Positions 16,764-25,776 of a stretch of DNA of 64,000 nucleotides are shown here, piece after piece. A program made the translations under genes and the position numbers. Source of the DNA: Bradyrhizobium viridifuturi (GTDB taxonomy: Bacteria > Pseudomonadota > Alphaproteobacteria > Rhizobiales > Xanthobacteraceae). The stretch lies in the NCBI RefSeq assembly GCF_001238275.1, contig NZ_LGTB01000023.1, forward strand, positions 62,001 to 126,000, written 5' to 3'. The notes beneath the pieces are model-generated. The model was not told where the DNA came from and did not search any database. It was given only the letters and a program-made list of their open reading frames with translations. The stretch's first letter is position 1. The number at the start of each line of letters is the position of its first letter.

Positions 16764-17789
16764 GTGAAGGCCGTCTACAGTGATCTGCACCGCAGCCATG
16801 ATCCGCAGTTCTTCCTGGTCCGCGGCGTGGTCCAGCGCACCACCGAGCAGCCCGAGCGCGCCGATCGACTGCTGGCAGGCCTGAAGGCCGGCAAGCACAC
16901 GCTGATCGAGCCAACCAAATTCGGGCAGGGGCCGCGGGCGCGGGTGCACAGTCCGGAATATCTGAGCTTTCTCGCCGAGGCCTGGGATATGTGGTCCGCA
17001 CTAGGCGATGCCGGGCCGGAGATGATCGCGAACATCCACCCGGTGCGCAACGCCGCCACCTATCCGACCCATATCGTCGGCAAGCTCGGCTGGCACACGG
17101 CGGATACCGCAGCGCCAATCGGCAAGGGCACCTGGGCCGGCGCCTGCGCCTCGAGCGACGTCGCGGTCACCGCCGCGCAGATGGTGCTGGACGGCGAGGA
17201 TGCCGTCTATGCGCTGTGCCGTCCGCCGGGCCACCATGCCTATCGCGACATGGCCGGCGGTTTCTGCTTCCTCAACAACAGCGCGATCGCGGCGGAGCAT
17301 CTGCGCCAGAAGCATGAGCGCGTCGCGATCCTCGATGTCGACGTGCATCACGGCAACGGCACGCAGGGCATCTTCTACGAGCGGGGCGATGTCTTCACCG
17401 TCTCGATCCACGCCGATCCGTCGTTCTTCTATCCGTTCGTCTGGGGCTACGCGCATGAGCGCGGCGCCGGACCCGGCCTAGGCGCCAATCTCAACATTCC
17501 GCTCGCCAAGGGCACCGGCGACGACGATTACATGAAGGCGCTGGCGGCGGCGGAGCGGGCGATCCATTCTTTCGCGCCGACCGCGCTCGTGGTCGCGCTC
17601 GGCCTCGATGCCTCCGAGAAGGACCCGCTGGCGGGCCTCGCCGTCACCACCGACGGCTTCCGCCGCATCGGCGAGGGGCTGGCCCGGTTCGGCCTGCCGA
17701 CGGTGCTGGTGCAGGAGGGCGGCTATCTCTCCGACATCCTCGGTGCCAATCTGACGGCCGTACTCGGCGGATTCGAAGCCGCGCGCTAG
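16764..17789 (+). CDS. HDAC-family acetylpolyamine amidohydrolase
   Basis: 341 residues, typical of bacterial acetylpolyamine amidohydrolases, which remove acetyl groups from acetylated polyamines or similar acetyl-amines with Zn. Zn ligands are in ILDVDVHHGNGTQ and GLDASEKDP; catalytic histidines in RPPGHHAYRD; the transition-state Tyr in QEGGYL. GTG 16764 is the start, with AGGAG 8 bases upstream. It lies 48 bases after the GntR gene on the same strand and is probably co-expressed. It suggests that the locus handles an N-acetylated amine, fitting the kinase and phospho-lyase that act on amino alcohols on the other arm. Confidence 0.87.
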   Translation: MKAVYSDLHRSHDPQFFLVRGVVQRTTEQPERADRLLAGLKAGKHTLIEPTKFGQGPRARVHSPEYLSFLAEAWDMWSALGDAGPEMIANIHPVRNAATYPTHIVGKLGWHTADTAAPIGKGTWAGACASSDVAVTAAQMVLDGEDAVYALCRPPGHHAYRDMAGGFCFLNNSAIAAEHLRQKHERVAILDVDVHHGNGTQGIFYERGDVFTVSIHADPSFFYPFVWGYAHERGAGPGLGANLNIPLAKGTGDDDYMKALAAAERAIHSFAPTALVVALGLDASEKDPLAGLAVTTDGFRRIGEGLARFGLPTVLVQEGGYLSDILGANLTAVLGGFEAAR

Positions 17790-18150
17790 TGCCGTTGCGT
17801 TGAGGATGCGTCGCGCCATTCATGTCGCGGGATGCTCGGTATCGTGCCTTTCATCCCACCGTTGGCGCCACACATTCCGCGCCGGTCCGAGCAACGCTGG
17901 TTGGCAAGAGTCTCGTGATTGAATCAATCCCATCAACCGGATTGTTGCGTCTCGAGGGAAAAGGCTTGCTGCCGGACGGCGAGAGATACTGGACAAGGAG
18001 CGAGTTTCGGCGCACTGCCAGGACGCCGAATTCCAAGGTAGTTGTCGTTCGACAAAGAAGCAGGGATTCCGCAAGCTGCGACGTCGGCGACTTTGGCCCT
18101 GACGACGGACAGGCCGATGCTTCATCCTGGTGAGACGGTAGAGTAAATCA
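17790..18150. other. Intergenic region without a supported gene
   Basis: About 360 bases between the amidohydrolase and dusA. Open frames of about 100 codons exist on both strands, but they have arginine/serine-rich composition of GC-rich shadows and no family features. A short dyad GATTGAATCAATC lies near 17917. I see no RNA gene or terminator here. Confidence 0.6.
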
Positions 18151-19146
18151 TTGAAATCGCAAGACTATCGCTTTTCTGTGGCTCCGATGATGGATTGGAC
18201 GGACCGGCATTGTCGGGTCTTCCATCGCCTGATGTCGCGGCGGGCGCGGCTCTATACGGAGATGCTGACCACCGGCGCCGTGATCCACGGCGACCGGGCG
18301 CGGTTGCTCGGCTTCGATGCCAGCGAGCATCCGGTGGCGCTGCAACTCGGCGGTTCCGATCCGCGCGATCTCGCGACCGCCGCCCAGATCGGCGAGGATT
18401 TTGGCTACGACGAGATCAATCTCAATGTCGGCTGTCCGTCCGATCGGGTGCAGAACGGCCGCTTCGGCGCCTGTCTGATGGCGGAGCCTGTTCTGGTCGC
18501 CGAGGGCGTTGCGGCGATGAAACGCGCGGTGAAAATTCCCGTCACGGTGAAATGCCGGATCGGCATCGACGACCAGGATCCGGAAGTCGCGCTCGATGCG
18601 CTGGCGAGCGGCGTGATTGCCGCGGGCGCCGATGTGCTGGTCGTGCATGCACGCAAGGCCTGGCTCAATGGGTTGTCGCCGAAGGAAAACCGCGACATCC
18701 CGCCGCTCGACTATGATCGCGTCTATCGTCTCAAGGCGGCGCTGCCGGATGTCCCCATCATTATCAACGGCGGGATCACGAGTCTCGCCGAAGCGAAGCA
18801 GCATCTGTCGCAGGTCGATGGCGTGATGCTGGGGCGGGCGGCCTATCAGGAGCCGTGGCGGCTGCTGACGGTCGATTCCGAACTGTTCGGCGAGGTGTCG
18901 CCGCATGCGACGATGAAGGACGTGTTCGAAGCGATGCTGCCCTATATCGAGCGGCAATTGGCCGAGGGCACGCGGCTGCATTCGATCACGCGCCATTTTG
19001 TCGGCGCCTTCCACGGCGTCTCTGGGGCGCGTGCGTTCCGCAGGCACCTTGCGGAGAACGGCGTGCGGCCGGGCGCCGGGATCGAGGTGCTTCGCGACGC
19101 CGTCGCGCGCGTTGACGACCGCGCGCTTGCGCCGGTCGCGGCCTGA
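18151..19146 (+). CDS. dusA: tRNA-dihydrouridine synthase A
   Basis: 331 residues. It reduces uridines of the tRNA D-loop with FMN and NADPH. Family marks: SVAPMMDWTD at the start, NLNVGCPSDRVQNGRFGACLM with the catalytic Cys, CRIGID, HARKAWLNGLSPKENR (a DusA signature) and NGGI. The start is TTG 18151: the next ATG falls inside the conserved APMMDW motif, so an upstream start is needed, although the ribosome-binding site is weak. It stands alone, 10 bases from the convergent LysR gene. Confidence 0.94.
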   Translation: MKSQDYRFSVAPMMDWTDRHCRVFHRLMSRRARLYTEMLTTGAVIHGDRARLLGFDASEHPVALQLGGSDPRDLATAAQIGEDFGYDEINLNVGCPSDRVQNGRFGACLMAEPVLVAEGVAAMKRAVKIPVTVKCRIGIDDQDPEVALDALASGVIAAGADVLVVHARKAWLNGLSPKENRDIPPLDYDRVYRLKAALPDVPIIINGGITSLAEAKQHLSQVDGVMLGRAAYQEPWRLLTVDSELFGEVSPHATMKDVFEAMLPYIERQLAEGTRLHSITRHFVGAFHGVSGARAFRRHLAENGVRPGAGIEVLRDAVARVDDRALAPVAA

Positions 19147-19155
19147 CCGCGCCGG

Positions 19156-20051
19156 CTATTGCTTGCGCTGACGCCGCACCACGTCCTGCGCGACCTTCAG
19201 GAAGTTGAACAAATGCGGCATCCGGTTGTCGCGCCGGTAGTTCAGCGACAGCGCGGTCCCCGGATTGTGTCCCTCATAGGCGCGATAGGCGACGCCGGGG
19301 CGTTCCGCCTGCGAGACTGATTTCGGCACCAACGCGATCCCGACGCGACCGACACCAGGCTGATCGCGGTCTGATAGTCCTGAGCCAGCACCTGCGATTT
19401 CGGAATGAAACCCTCTTCGAGGCAGATATTGAGGATGTGGTCGGCGAAGCTCGGGCGCGGCTTACGCGGATAGAGCACGAACGTCTCGGACTTCAATGCC
19501 GATAGCCGTGTGACCTGTTGCTCCAGCAGCGGCGAGGTGTCGGACAGCGCAAGGATCAACGGCTCCTGCAGCAACGGCTCCGACTTCAACTCCTCGTCGT
19601 CGAGCGAGGGCCGCGCGACGGCGATATCGATCTCGCGCTGGATCACCGCGCGCTTTTGCTCGGCATTGTTCATCGCCGACAATGCGAGCTCGACATCCGG
19701 ATAGGCCGAACGAAACGCCTTGATCACGTTGGGCAGCATGCCGTAGGTCGCCGATCCGACGAAGGCGACGCGCAGGTGGCCTGAAAAGCCTTCGCCGATC
19801 CGCTTGATCTCGCGATGCGTGCGGTCGAGCCGCTCCAGCACGTCGCGGGCACGTTCCAGTAGCACGCTGCCGGCCTGGGTCAGCCGGATCTGGCTGCGGC
19901 TCCGGTCAATCAGGATGACGCCGAGATCGCTCTCCAGCTGAGCAATCTGCCGGCTCAGCGGCGGCTGCGCGATCGCAAGCCGCGATGCGGCGCGGCCGAA
20001 ATGCAATTCCTCGGCGACGGCGACGAAATAGACCAGCCGCCTGAGGTCCAT
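19156..20051 (-). CDS. LysR family regulator, CatR/CatM-like (one frame break)
   Basis: The N-terminal LysR helix-turn-helix starts at ATG 20051 with MDLRRLVYFVAVAEELHFGRAA and AIAQPPLSRQIAQLE, followed by the effector domain. The frame breaks near 19346: restoring one G (GTCGGCGTC) gives LVSVGVGIALVPKS and continues to a stop at 19156, for 298 residues, the normal LysR length. It lies 190 bases downstream of catB on the same strand and convergent with dusA. CatR/BenM-type proteins sense cis,cis-muconate, so control of the adjacent catechol genes is the most likely role. Confidence 0.85.
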
Positions 20052-20240
20052 GACATCGTCGCGCTCGGTCACGGGGGTTAGCCGGACGTTCGGCCGCGCG
20101 CTTCAAGCGAAGCTGCCGGGAAGGCTGATCGGGTTTGGTGCCGCGTGGTCATCAGCGCGCGTTCGACACGATGGTTGCTATGCGAAGACTGGGCGTGGGT
20201 CCCGGGATTGTCAATTGCCCGCGGGGACGACGCCATCTGA

Positions 20241-21419
20241 CTAGTCCTTGCGGGCGAAGGCACGGATCTTGTCCTCGTCGACCTCGACGCCGAGACCCGG
20301 GCCGTCAGGGACGCAGATCTCGAACGCGTCGAATTTGATCGGATTGACGACCAGATCCTCGACGAGAATCCGCGGACCGAAATGCTCGGTGCCCCATTCG
20401 AGCCTCGGCAGCGTGGCGAAGGCGGCGAGATGCGCGGCCGCGCCGATACTGCTCTCCAGCAGGCAGCCGCCGTAGAGTTCGAGGCCATGTGCGCCGGCGA
20501 CCGCGGCTGCACGCTTCATTTCAAACAGGCCGCCGCTCTTCACGAGCTTCAGCGAGTAGACGCTGCCGCAGCCCATCATGGCGACGCGCGCAATCTCTTC
20601 CTTGGTGAAGGCCGCTTCGTCGACCAGCAAGGGGATCGAGGTGCGCGCAGCGATGCGTGCCATGGTGTCCAGCTGCAGCGCCGACACCGGCTGTTCGACC
20701 AGCGCGACGTCCAGCTCCTCCAGCGCGGGCATGAAGCGGATGCATTCGGCCTCGGTCCAGGCCTGGTTGACGTCGACGATCAGGCGCACCTCGTCGCCGA
20801 GGCCGGCGCGCAGCGTCTGCAGCCGCTTCAGATCGGCCGGCGGCCGGTTGAAGCCGAACTTGATCTTGAACTGGCGGTGCTCGCGGCGCCGCAGCTTTTC
20901 CCTGGCTTCCTCCAGCTCCTGGCCGCTGTCGCCCGAGGCCAGCGCCCAGATCACCTCCATGCGCTCGCGCACGGCGCCGCCGAGCAGCGCGCTGGCCGCG
21001 AGGCCGAGCGTCTTGCCGGCGGCATCCAGCAGCGCGGACTCGATCGCGCCTTTGGCCGCGAAGTTGCGGGTAGCGGCCTTGCTCATGCGCAGGGCGTTGG
21101 CCTCGAAGGCGAGGGCAGGCTGCCCGAGCAGCGCCGGCGCCAGGTAGTTCGTGACCGCGGCCTTGATCGATTCCACGCTCTCCTCGGCCCAGCGGGGTCC
21201 GCCGAGCGTCGAGGCTTCGCCGATCCCCGTCACGCCGTTGTCGAGCAGCACGCGCACCAGCACGTAGCCCTGATGCGTGACTTCCGTGTTCGAAAGCTTG
21301 TGCCGCCGACGGGTCGGCGCTTCCACGATGGTGGCGCGGATACTGCGGATCGCAGTGTCCTTGGCGAGGGGGCGCACTTGCTCCACAGGCTCGGCGATCT
21401 CAATCACGGCACGGCTCAT
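20241..21419 (-). CDS. catB: Muconate cycloisomerase (enolase superfamily)
   Basis: 392 residues of the muconate-lactonising/mandelate-racemase group, converting cis,cis-muconate to muconolactone. The catalytic KxK lysines are in FKIKFGF, the metal ligands in IVDVNQAW, LVEQPVS and LLVDEAA, and the opposite Lys near SLKLVKSGG. Start ATG 21419. It lies 67 bases after the intradiol dioxygenase gene and upstream of the LysR gene. The neighbouring dioxygenase and muconolactone isomerase support muconate rather than a chloro-muconate or amino-acid substrate. Confidence 0.88.
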   Translation of the reverse strand: MSRAVIEIAEPVEQVRPLAKDTAIRSIRATIVEAPTRRRHKLSNTEVTHQGYVLVRVLLDNGVTGIGEASTLGGPRWAEESVESIKAAVTNYLAPALLGQPALAFEANALRMSKAATRNFAAKGAIESALLDAAGKTLGLAASALLGGAVRERMEVIWALASGDSGQELEEAREKLRRREHRQFKIKFGFNRPPADLKRLQTLRAGLGDEVRLIVDVNQAWTEAECIRFMPALEELDVALVEQPVSALQLDTMARIAARTSIPLLVDEAAFTKEEIARVAMMGCGSVYSLKLVKSGGLFEMKRAAAVAGAHGLELYGGCLLESSIGAAAHLAAFATLPRLEWGTEHFGPRILVEDLVVNPIKFDAFEICVPDGPGLGVEVDEDKIRAFARKD

Positions 21420-21485
21420 ATGTCCTCGCAGGTCAGTTCAAGTTGAGCCCGCCGGGCCTTCGAGGTCCGGCGGGCCTGGTACGTA

Positions 21486-22354
21486 TCACTCGGCCGCGAC
21501 GAGTCGCTCGACCGCGGCCTTCTTGAGCTTGAAGTCGAAGGCGAGAACGAGATCGGTGTCGGCACCGGCCGGCGCCCTGGCGAACGTGCCGATCAGGCTC
21601 TGCTTCACGGCGAACACCGAGTCGTTGTCGAGATATTTGGTCTCGGAATCGTAGATCTGCGAAATCAGCGACTGATAGCCATCCTTGGAGAGCATGAAGT
21701 GGATGTGGCCGGGACGCCAGGGATGGTGACCCATGTACTTCAGCAGCTCGCCGCCGGCGCGTCATAGGGGATCGGGTAGGGCTCGGGGCGAAGCGCCACG
21801 AAGGCATATTCGCCGTTGGCATCGGTCGTGAACCGGCCGCGCAGATTGTAGGCCGGCTGCTCGGGGTCCTGCAGATCGTAGAGCCCGTTCGGCGCATCTT
21901 CCCAGACGTCGATGGTGACGCCCTCGATCGGCCGACCCGCGGTATCGCTGATCCGTCCGCTGACCTTCACGGTCTGCGCGTTGTCGAACGTCTTCTTGAT
22001 GATGGAGGCGCCCTTCGGCAGCACCGGCGGGTTTTCCCGGTAGAACGGGCCGAGTACGGTCGACTCGCTCTCGCCGTCGGTCACCCGGTGGTCGAGCATG
22101 TCGACCAGCACTTCGACGCCGAGGATGTCAGCGATCAGGATGAACTCGTTGCGCTTCTCGTCCGAGATGTCGCCGGCGCGGCGCAGGAATTCGCAGGCCG
22201 CGAACCACTCAGCGAAGGTCAGGTCGACCTCCTTGCAGAAGGCGTGCATGTGGCGGATCAGGCTCGTCATGATCTGGCGGTTGCGATCCGGAATGTCCGG
22301 CGAGAGCGCGGCGATCACGTGGTCGGTGATGGTGTCCTTGTTGACGTTCAGCAT
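21486..22354 (-). CDS. catA: Intradiol ring-cleavage dioxygenase, catechol 1,2-dioxygenase (one frame break)
   Basis: Start ATG 22354 has a strong GAGGAGG site. The N-terminal dimerisation helices are followed by the non-haem Fe(III) domain (ESTVLGPFYRENPP). Iron ligands: Tyr in NGLYDLQD, Tyr in PEPYPIPYD, and two His in HHPWRPGHIHF. Near 21760 one base of GGCGCC is missing; restoring it joins PYPIPYD to GAGGELLKYMG and gives 289 residues, normal for the family. It splits catechol to cis,cis-muconate. A hydroxyquinol 1,2-dioxygenase is the main alternative by sequence type, but catB and catC next to it favour catechol. Confidence 0.85.
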
Positions 22355-22393
22355 GGTCGTTTCCTCCTCTTCTTGCAGTTTGATCAAACTTGC

Positions 22394-22411
22394 ATTCCCG
22401 TTTTCGGGAAT
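22394..22411. repeat. Intercistronic hairpin between flavin reductase and catA
   Basis: ATTCCCG and CGGGAAT form a perfect 7-base stem around a 4-base loop in the 71-base space between the flavin reductase stop and the catA start. There is no following T-run on the minus strand, so RNA processing or stability control is more likely than termination. Confidence 0.4.
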
Positions 22412-22425
22412 TTCCACTGGTCGCT

Positions 22426-22950
22426 TCACCAGATAAATTCGTAAGCGGCATTCTCCAGCATCGCAGGCGCAGGGTGCGGGTCGGCAAGGCCGCCGAACCG
22501 GCTGCGGAAGAACAGCAGCGGCCGCTTGCACTGCTGCAGCGACATCTCGCGGACATGACCGAGAAAGATGGTGTGGTCGCCTGCGATGATCTCGTCGGCG
22601 AGATCGGTCACGAAATACGCCGCCGCGTTGGCGATGACCGGCAGCTCGTTGTGGCGCTCGAACACGTCGCGGAGGTCGAGCTTGGGCTTGCCGGCGAAAT
22701 GCCAGGCCAGATCCTCCATGCCCTCGGCGAGCACGCTGACCGCGAAGCGGCCGGTGGTCTGGATGTTGCGAAGCATCTTCGCGCTTTTCGCGATCGAGAT
22801 CGCGACCAGCGGCGGATCGAGCGAAACCGACATGAAGGCATTGGCCGTCATGCCGTGATCGCGTCCCTCGCAATGTGTCGTGATGATGGTGACGCCGGTG
22901 CCGAACTGGCCACAGGCATTACGCAGCTCGCGCGGATCGATGGCGGTCAT
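22426..22950 (-). CDS. NAD(P)H:flavin reductase component (HpaC-like)
   Basis: 174 residues of the flavin-reductase-like family that supplies reduced FAD to a two-component monooxygenase. Marks: FGTGVTIITTHCEG, GMTANAFMSVSLDPPLVAISIAKSAKM (flavin contacts) and the end GDHTIFLGHV. ATG 22950 overlaps the stop of the preceding FAD synthetase gene by 4 bases (ATGA); the longer frame upstream runs through that gene and is ignored. The partner oxygenase is the HpaB-like protein at 23832, transcribed divergently. Confidence 0.9.
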   Translation of the reverse strand: MTAIDPRELRNACGQFGTGVTIITTHCEGRDHGMTANAFMSVSLDPPLVAISIAKSAKMLRNIQTTGRFAVSVLAEGMEDLAWHFAGKPKLDLRDVFERHNELPVIANAAAYFVTDLADEIIAGDHTIFLGHVREMSLQQCKRPLLFFRSRFGGLADPHPAPAMLENAAYEFIW

Positions 22951-23576
22951 TGGCTGATGACCTCGAGTTGGGCGAGGCTGGATGGATTGGCCGGTGGCGC
23001 GGTCAAGACGTCTCGCCAGTTTTCCAGTGCAGACGCCGCAGCAGCAAGGCCGGACCGCCGAAGCGAGCGGATCCGGCTGCTGGAGACGATCTCGCCATTG
23101 CCGCAACGCACCGGCGGCAGGATGCGGGTGTCGAAATGTCGGCGCAGCAGCTTCGCGGTGCCGCCCTTGCAGGACCCGAAGCGGAAATCCTCACCGACGA
23201 TCACTTCGCCAGGGTGCAGGAGCTGCAACTCGGCGAGGAAATCGGCCGCGGTGCGGCTGACGTAGATCTGGTTGAAGTCGGCGACGATGACATGGTCAGG
23301 CGCAAATGTTGCTATGCGCTCGAGCTTTTCGTCGAGTGAGATCAGCGCCTCGGCCTGGCCGAAATACACCTTTGGCGGCGGATCGAACGTGTAGACCACG
23401 GCCGGGACCCCGCGGCGTTGCGCCGCCGCAATGGTCTGCCGAAGCAGTTCCTGGTGGCCGCGATGGACGCCGTCAAACGCGCCGATGGTGACGACGCTGG
23501 CCGTCAGGGCCAATTCCCGATCGCGATGGAAAGCGACAGCGCTGCTGTCAAAACCCTTGGCCAAGCCTTTGCCCAT
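22947..23576 (-). CDS. Stand-alone FAD synthetase (FMN adenylyltransferase) domain
   Basis: 209 residues corresponding only to the N-terminal half of RibF. The nucleotidyl-transferase motif is VTIGAFDGVHRGHQELLRQ, and the second motif VGEDFRFG is also present, followed by SSSRIRSL. The C-terminal riboflavin kinase domain of bifunctional RibF (about 310 residues) is absent. It probably converts FMN to FAD to supply the FADH2-using monooxygenase and the flavin reductase, whose gene overlaps this one by 4 bases. A main RibF should exist elsewhere in the genome. Start ATG 23576 leaves a 255-base divergent promoter region to the oxygenase gene. Confidence 0.85.
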   Translation of the reverse strand: MGKGLAKGFDSSAVAFHRDRELALTASVVTIGAFDGVHRGHQELLRQTIAAAQRRGVPAVVYTFDPPPKVYFGQAEALISLDEKLERIATFAPDHVIVADFNQIYVSRTAADFLAELQLLHPGEVIVGEDFRFGSCKGGTAKLLRRHFDTRILPPVRCGNGEIVSSSRIRSLRRSGLAAAASALENWRDVLTAPPANPSSLAQLEVISQ

Positions 23577-23689
23577 GGCGCGCTCCCTTGCCGTGCCGAC
23601 TGCGTCAACGGCGGCGTTGCGTCGGCCGAACGATCATCGTCGTCCGGTCCGTGCCGTCTTGTCATAGCCCGAGCCGCAGCGGTCCGCGC

Positions 23690-23705
23690 GGTATGGTGTG
23701 ATACC
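23690..23705. promoter_or_regulatory. LysR-type dyad in the divergent catechol promoter region
   Basis: GGTATGGTGTGATACC is a perfect inverted repeat (GGTAT and ATACC, 6-base spacer) within the 255-base space between the FAD synthetase and monooxygenase starts. Its size and the GTAT/ATAC arms fit a LysR-type recognition dyad, so it is a candidate site for the LysR protein at 19156-20051. Confidence 0.45.
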
Positions 23706-23831
23706 TTTCGCCGGCTCAGGGTGAGCGCGTAGCTTTTCCTCCGATGTCACGCCGACCAAGAGCGTGACGGGATGGTCCGGGCCGGTGCGGCGACGCCGCG
23801 CCGGTCCCACGACACAAGCGGAGGAGAAGCC

Positions 23832-25409
23832 ATGACTACAGCAGCAGCCCTGCGGGCCGACGCGCCTGCGTCGACGACCAGCGTCTACACCGGCGCGGAA
23901 TTCCTGGACAGCATCCAGGACGGCCGGGAAATCTACATCTACGGCGAGCGCGTCAAGAACGTCACCCAGCATCCCGCGTTCCGCAATTCGGCGCGGATGG
24001 TGGCGCGCTGGTACGACCGCTTTCACGAGAAGAAGGATCAGATCGGCGTTCTCACCGATACCGGCTCGGGACAGATCACCCATCCGTTTTTCCTCGGCTC
24101 GAAAACGGCCGACGACCTCGTGAAGGGCCGCGATGCGATCGCCGAATTGCAGAAGGTCGCGTATGGCTGGATGGGCCGCTCGCCTGATTACAAGGCGGCG
24201 TTCCTCGGGACGCTCGGTGCGAATTCGGGCTTCTACGGCGAATACGCCGGCAACGCGAAGAAGTGGTATTCGCGGACCCAGGAGCGGCTCGACTTCTGGA
24301 ATCACGCCATCGTCAATCCGCCGATCGATCGCGACCGCGCCATCGAAGAAGTGCGCGACGTCTTCATGCATGTCGAGAAGGAGACCGATGCGGGCCTGAT
24401 CGTATCAGGCGCGAAGGTGGTCGCGACGGGGTCGGCGCTGACGCACTACAATTTCATCGCCCATTACGGCATCCCGATCAAGGACAAGTCGTTCGCACTG
24501 ATCTTCACCGCGCCGATGGATGCCAAGGGCATCAAGCTGATTGCCCGCTCGTCCTATGAATTCACTGCGGCCGCTACTGGCTCGCCGTTCGACTATCCGC
24601 TGTCGAGCCGCTTTGACGAGAACGACTCGATCCTCGTGTTCGACAACGTGCTGGTGCCCTGGGAGAACGTCTTCATCTATGGCGACGTCGACAAGATCAA
24701 CCAGTTCTTCCCGGCGTCAGGCTTCATCCCGCGCTTTACGCTGCACGGCGTGACCCGGCTTGCCGTCAAGCTCGACTTCATCGCCGGCCTGTTCTCGATG
24801 GCGGTCGAGGCGACCGGCTCGAAGGACTTCCGGGGCGTGCAGACCGCGGTCGGCGAGGTGATCGCCTGGCGCAATCTGTTCCACGGCATTGCCGATGCGA
24901 TGGTGAAGTCGCCGATCGCCTGGCAGGGCACCGAGGGCTACAATCTGCCCAACCTGAATTACGGTTTGGCCTATCGCGTGTTCGCGCCGATGGCCTATCC
25001 GCGGATCAAGGAGTTGATCGAGCGCCACGTCGCGAGCGGCCTGATCTATCTGCCGTCGAGTTCGGCCGACCTCGAGAGCGAGGCGATCCGGCCCTATCTC
25101 GACCGCTTCGTGCGCGGCTCCAACGGCTATGCCGCGATCGACCGGATCAAGCTGCTCAAGCTGCTGTGGGATGCGGTCGGCTCCGAGTTCGGCGGCCGGC
25201 ACGAGCTCTATGAGCGCAACTATGCCGGCAATTACGAGAACCTGCGCGTCGAGACGCTGATGGCCGCAAGCGCCACCGGCGACCTCGGCGCCATGCAGGA
25301 TTTCGTGCGCAATTGCATGAGCGACTACGACGTCTCAGGCTGGACGGCGAAGGACCTCGTCAATCCCGATGATATCAACCTCGTCAGCCGCGGTCTGGTA
25401 CAAGGCTGA
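23832..25409 (+). CDS. FADH2-dependent phenol/4-hydroxyphenylacetate monooxygenase, HpaB/PheA family
   Basis: 525 residues of the acyl-CoA-dehydrogenase-like HpaB fold, the oxygenase of a two-component system that adds a hydroxyl next to a phenolic OH. Marks: FRNSARMVARWYDRF, the flavin-contact region YNFIAHYGIPIKDKSFALIF, DSILVFDNVLVPWENVFIYGD, and SEFGGRHELYERNYAGNYE. ATG 23832 is preceded by GGAGGAG; the extra upstream codons lack homology. It pairs with the flavin reductase at 22426. Because the neighbours are catechol 1,2-dioxygenase, catB and catC, and no homoprotocatechuate genes are present, phenol to catechol is more likely than 4-hydroxyphenylacetate. Confidence 0.87.
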   Translation: MTTAAALRADAPASTTSVYTGAEFLDSIQDGREIYIYGERVKNVTQHPAFRNSARMVARWYDRFHEKKDQIGVLTDTGSGQITHPFFLGSKTADDLVKGRDAIAELQKVAYGWMGRSPDYKAAFLGTLGANSGFYGEYAGNAKKWYSRTQERLDFWNHAIVNPPIDRDRAIEEVRDVFMHVEKETDAGLIVSGAKVVATGSALTHYNFIAHYGIPIKDKSFALIFTAPMDAKGIKLIARSSYEFTAAATGSPFDYPLSSRFDENDSILVFDNVLVPWENVFIYGDVDKINQFFPASGFIPRFTLHGVTRLAVKLDFIAGLFSMAVEATGSKDFRGVQTAVGEVIAWRNLFHGIADAMVKSPIAWQGTEGYNLPNLNYGLAYRVFAPMAYPRIKELIERHVASGLIYLPSSSADLESEAIRPYLDRFVRGSNGYAAIDRIKLLKLLWDAVGSEFGGRHELYERNYAGNYENLRVETLMAASATGDLGAMQDFVRNCMSDYDVSGWTAKDLVNPDDINLVSRGLVQG

Positions 25410-25483
25410 CGATCTGGTAGACAGTCCGATGGGGCCGCCGCGACCGCGTGGCGGCCCCATCCTTGCAGAGAGAGTTCATTGCC

Positions 25484-25774
25484 ATGCTGTTCCACGTCGA
25501 AATGGATGTCCGCATTCCACATGACATCGCGGCCGAGAAGGTCGACGCGCTGAAGCAGGCGGAACGCGTTCGCGCCATGGAGCTGCAGCGCACGGGGGCC
25601 TGGCGTCATCTATGGCGGGTGGCCGGACGCTACGCCAATGTCAGCATCTTCGACGTATCTGGCGCGCAGGAGTTGCACGACATCCTGTCCAGCCTGCCGC
25701 TGTTTCCCTTCATGGAGATCCAGGTCACGCCGCTGTGCCGCCATCCATCGTCGATCCACGACGACGATAGATAG
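25484..25774 (+). CDS. catC: Muconolactone delta-isomerase
   Basis: 96 residues, the size of CatC. The start ATG 25484 gives the family N-terminus MLFHVEMDVRIPHD. Other marks: WRHLWRVAGRYANVSIFDV, and the C-terminal LPLFPFMEIQVTPLCRHPSS. It isomerises muconolactone to beta-ketoadipate enol-lactone as a decamer. It follows the monooxygenase gene by 74 bases. The next step enzyme (PcaD) is not in the window. Confidence 0.92.
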   Translation: MLFHVEMDVRIPHDIAAEKVDALKQAERVRAMELQRTGAWRHLWRVAGRYANVSIFDVSGAQELHDILSSLPLFPFMEIQVTPLCRHPSSIHDDDR

Positions 25775-25776
25775 CG

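Noticed and set aside
17822..18133. A 103-codon plus-strand frame between the amidohydrolase and dusA, and a matching minus frame
   Set aside because: No recognisable domain, no ribosome-binding site, both strands equally open.
23832..25409. A homoprotocatechuate (4-hydroxyphenylacetate) pathway
   Set aside because: No hpaD, hpaE, hpaF or hpaG-like genes are near; the catechol genes are, so phenol hydroxylation is a better fit.
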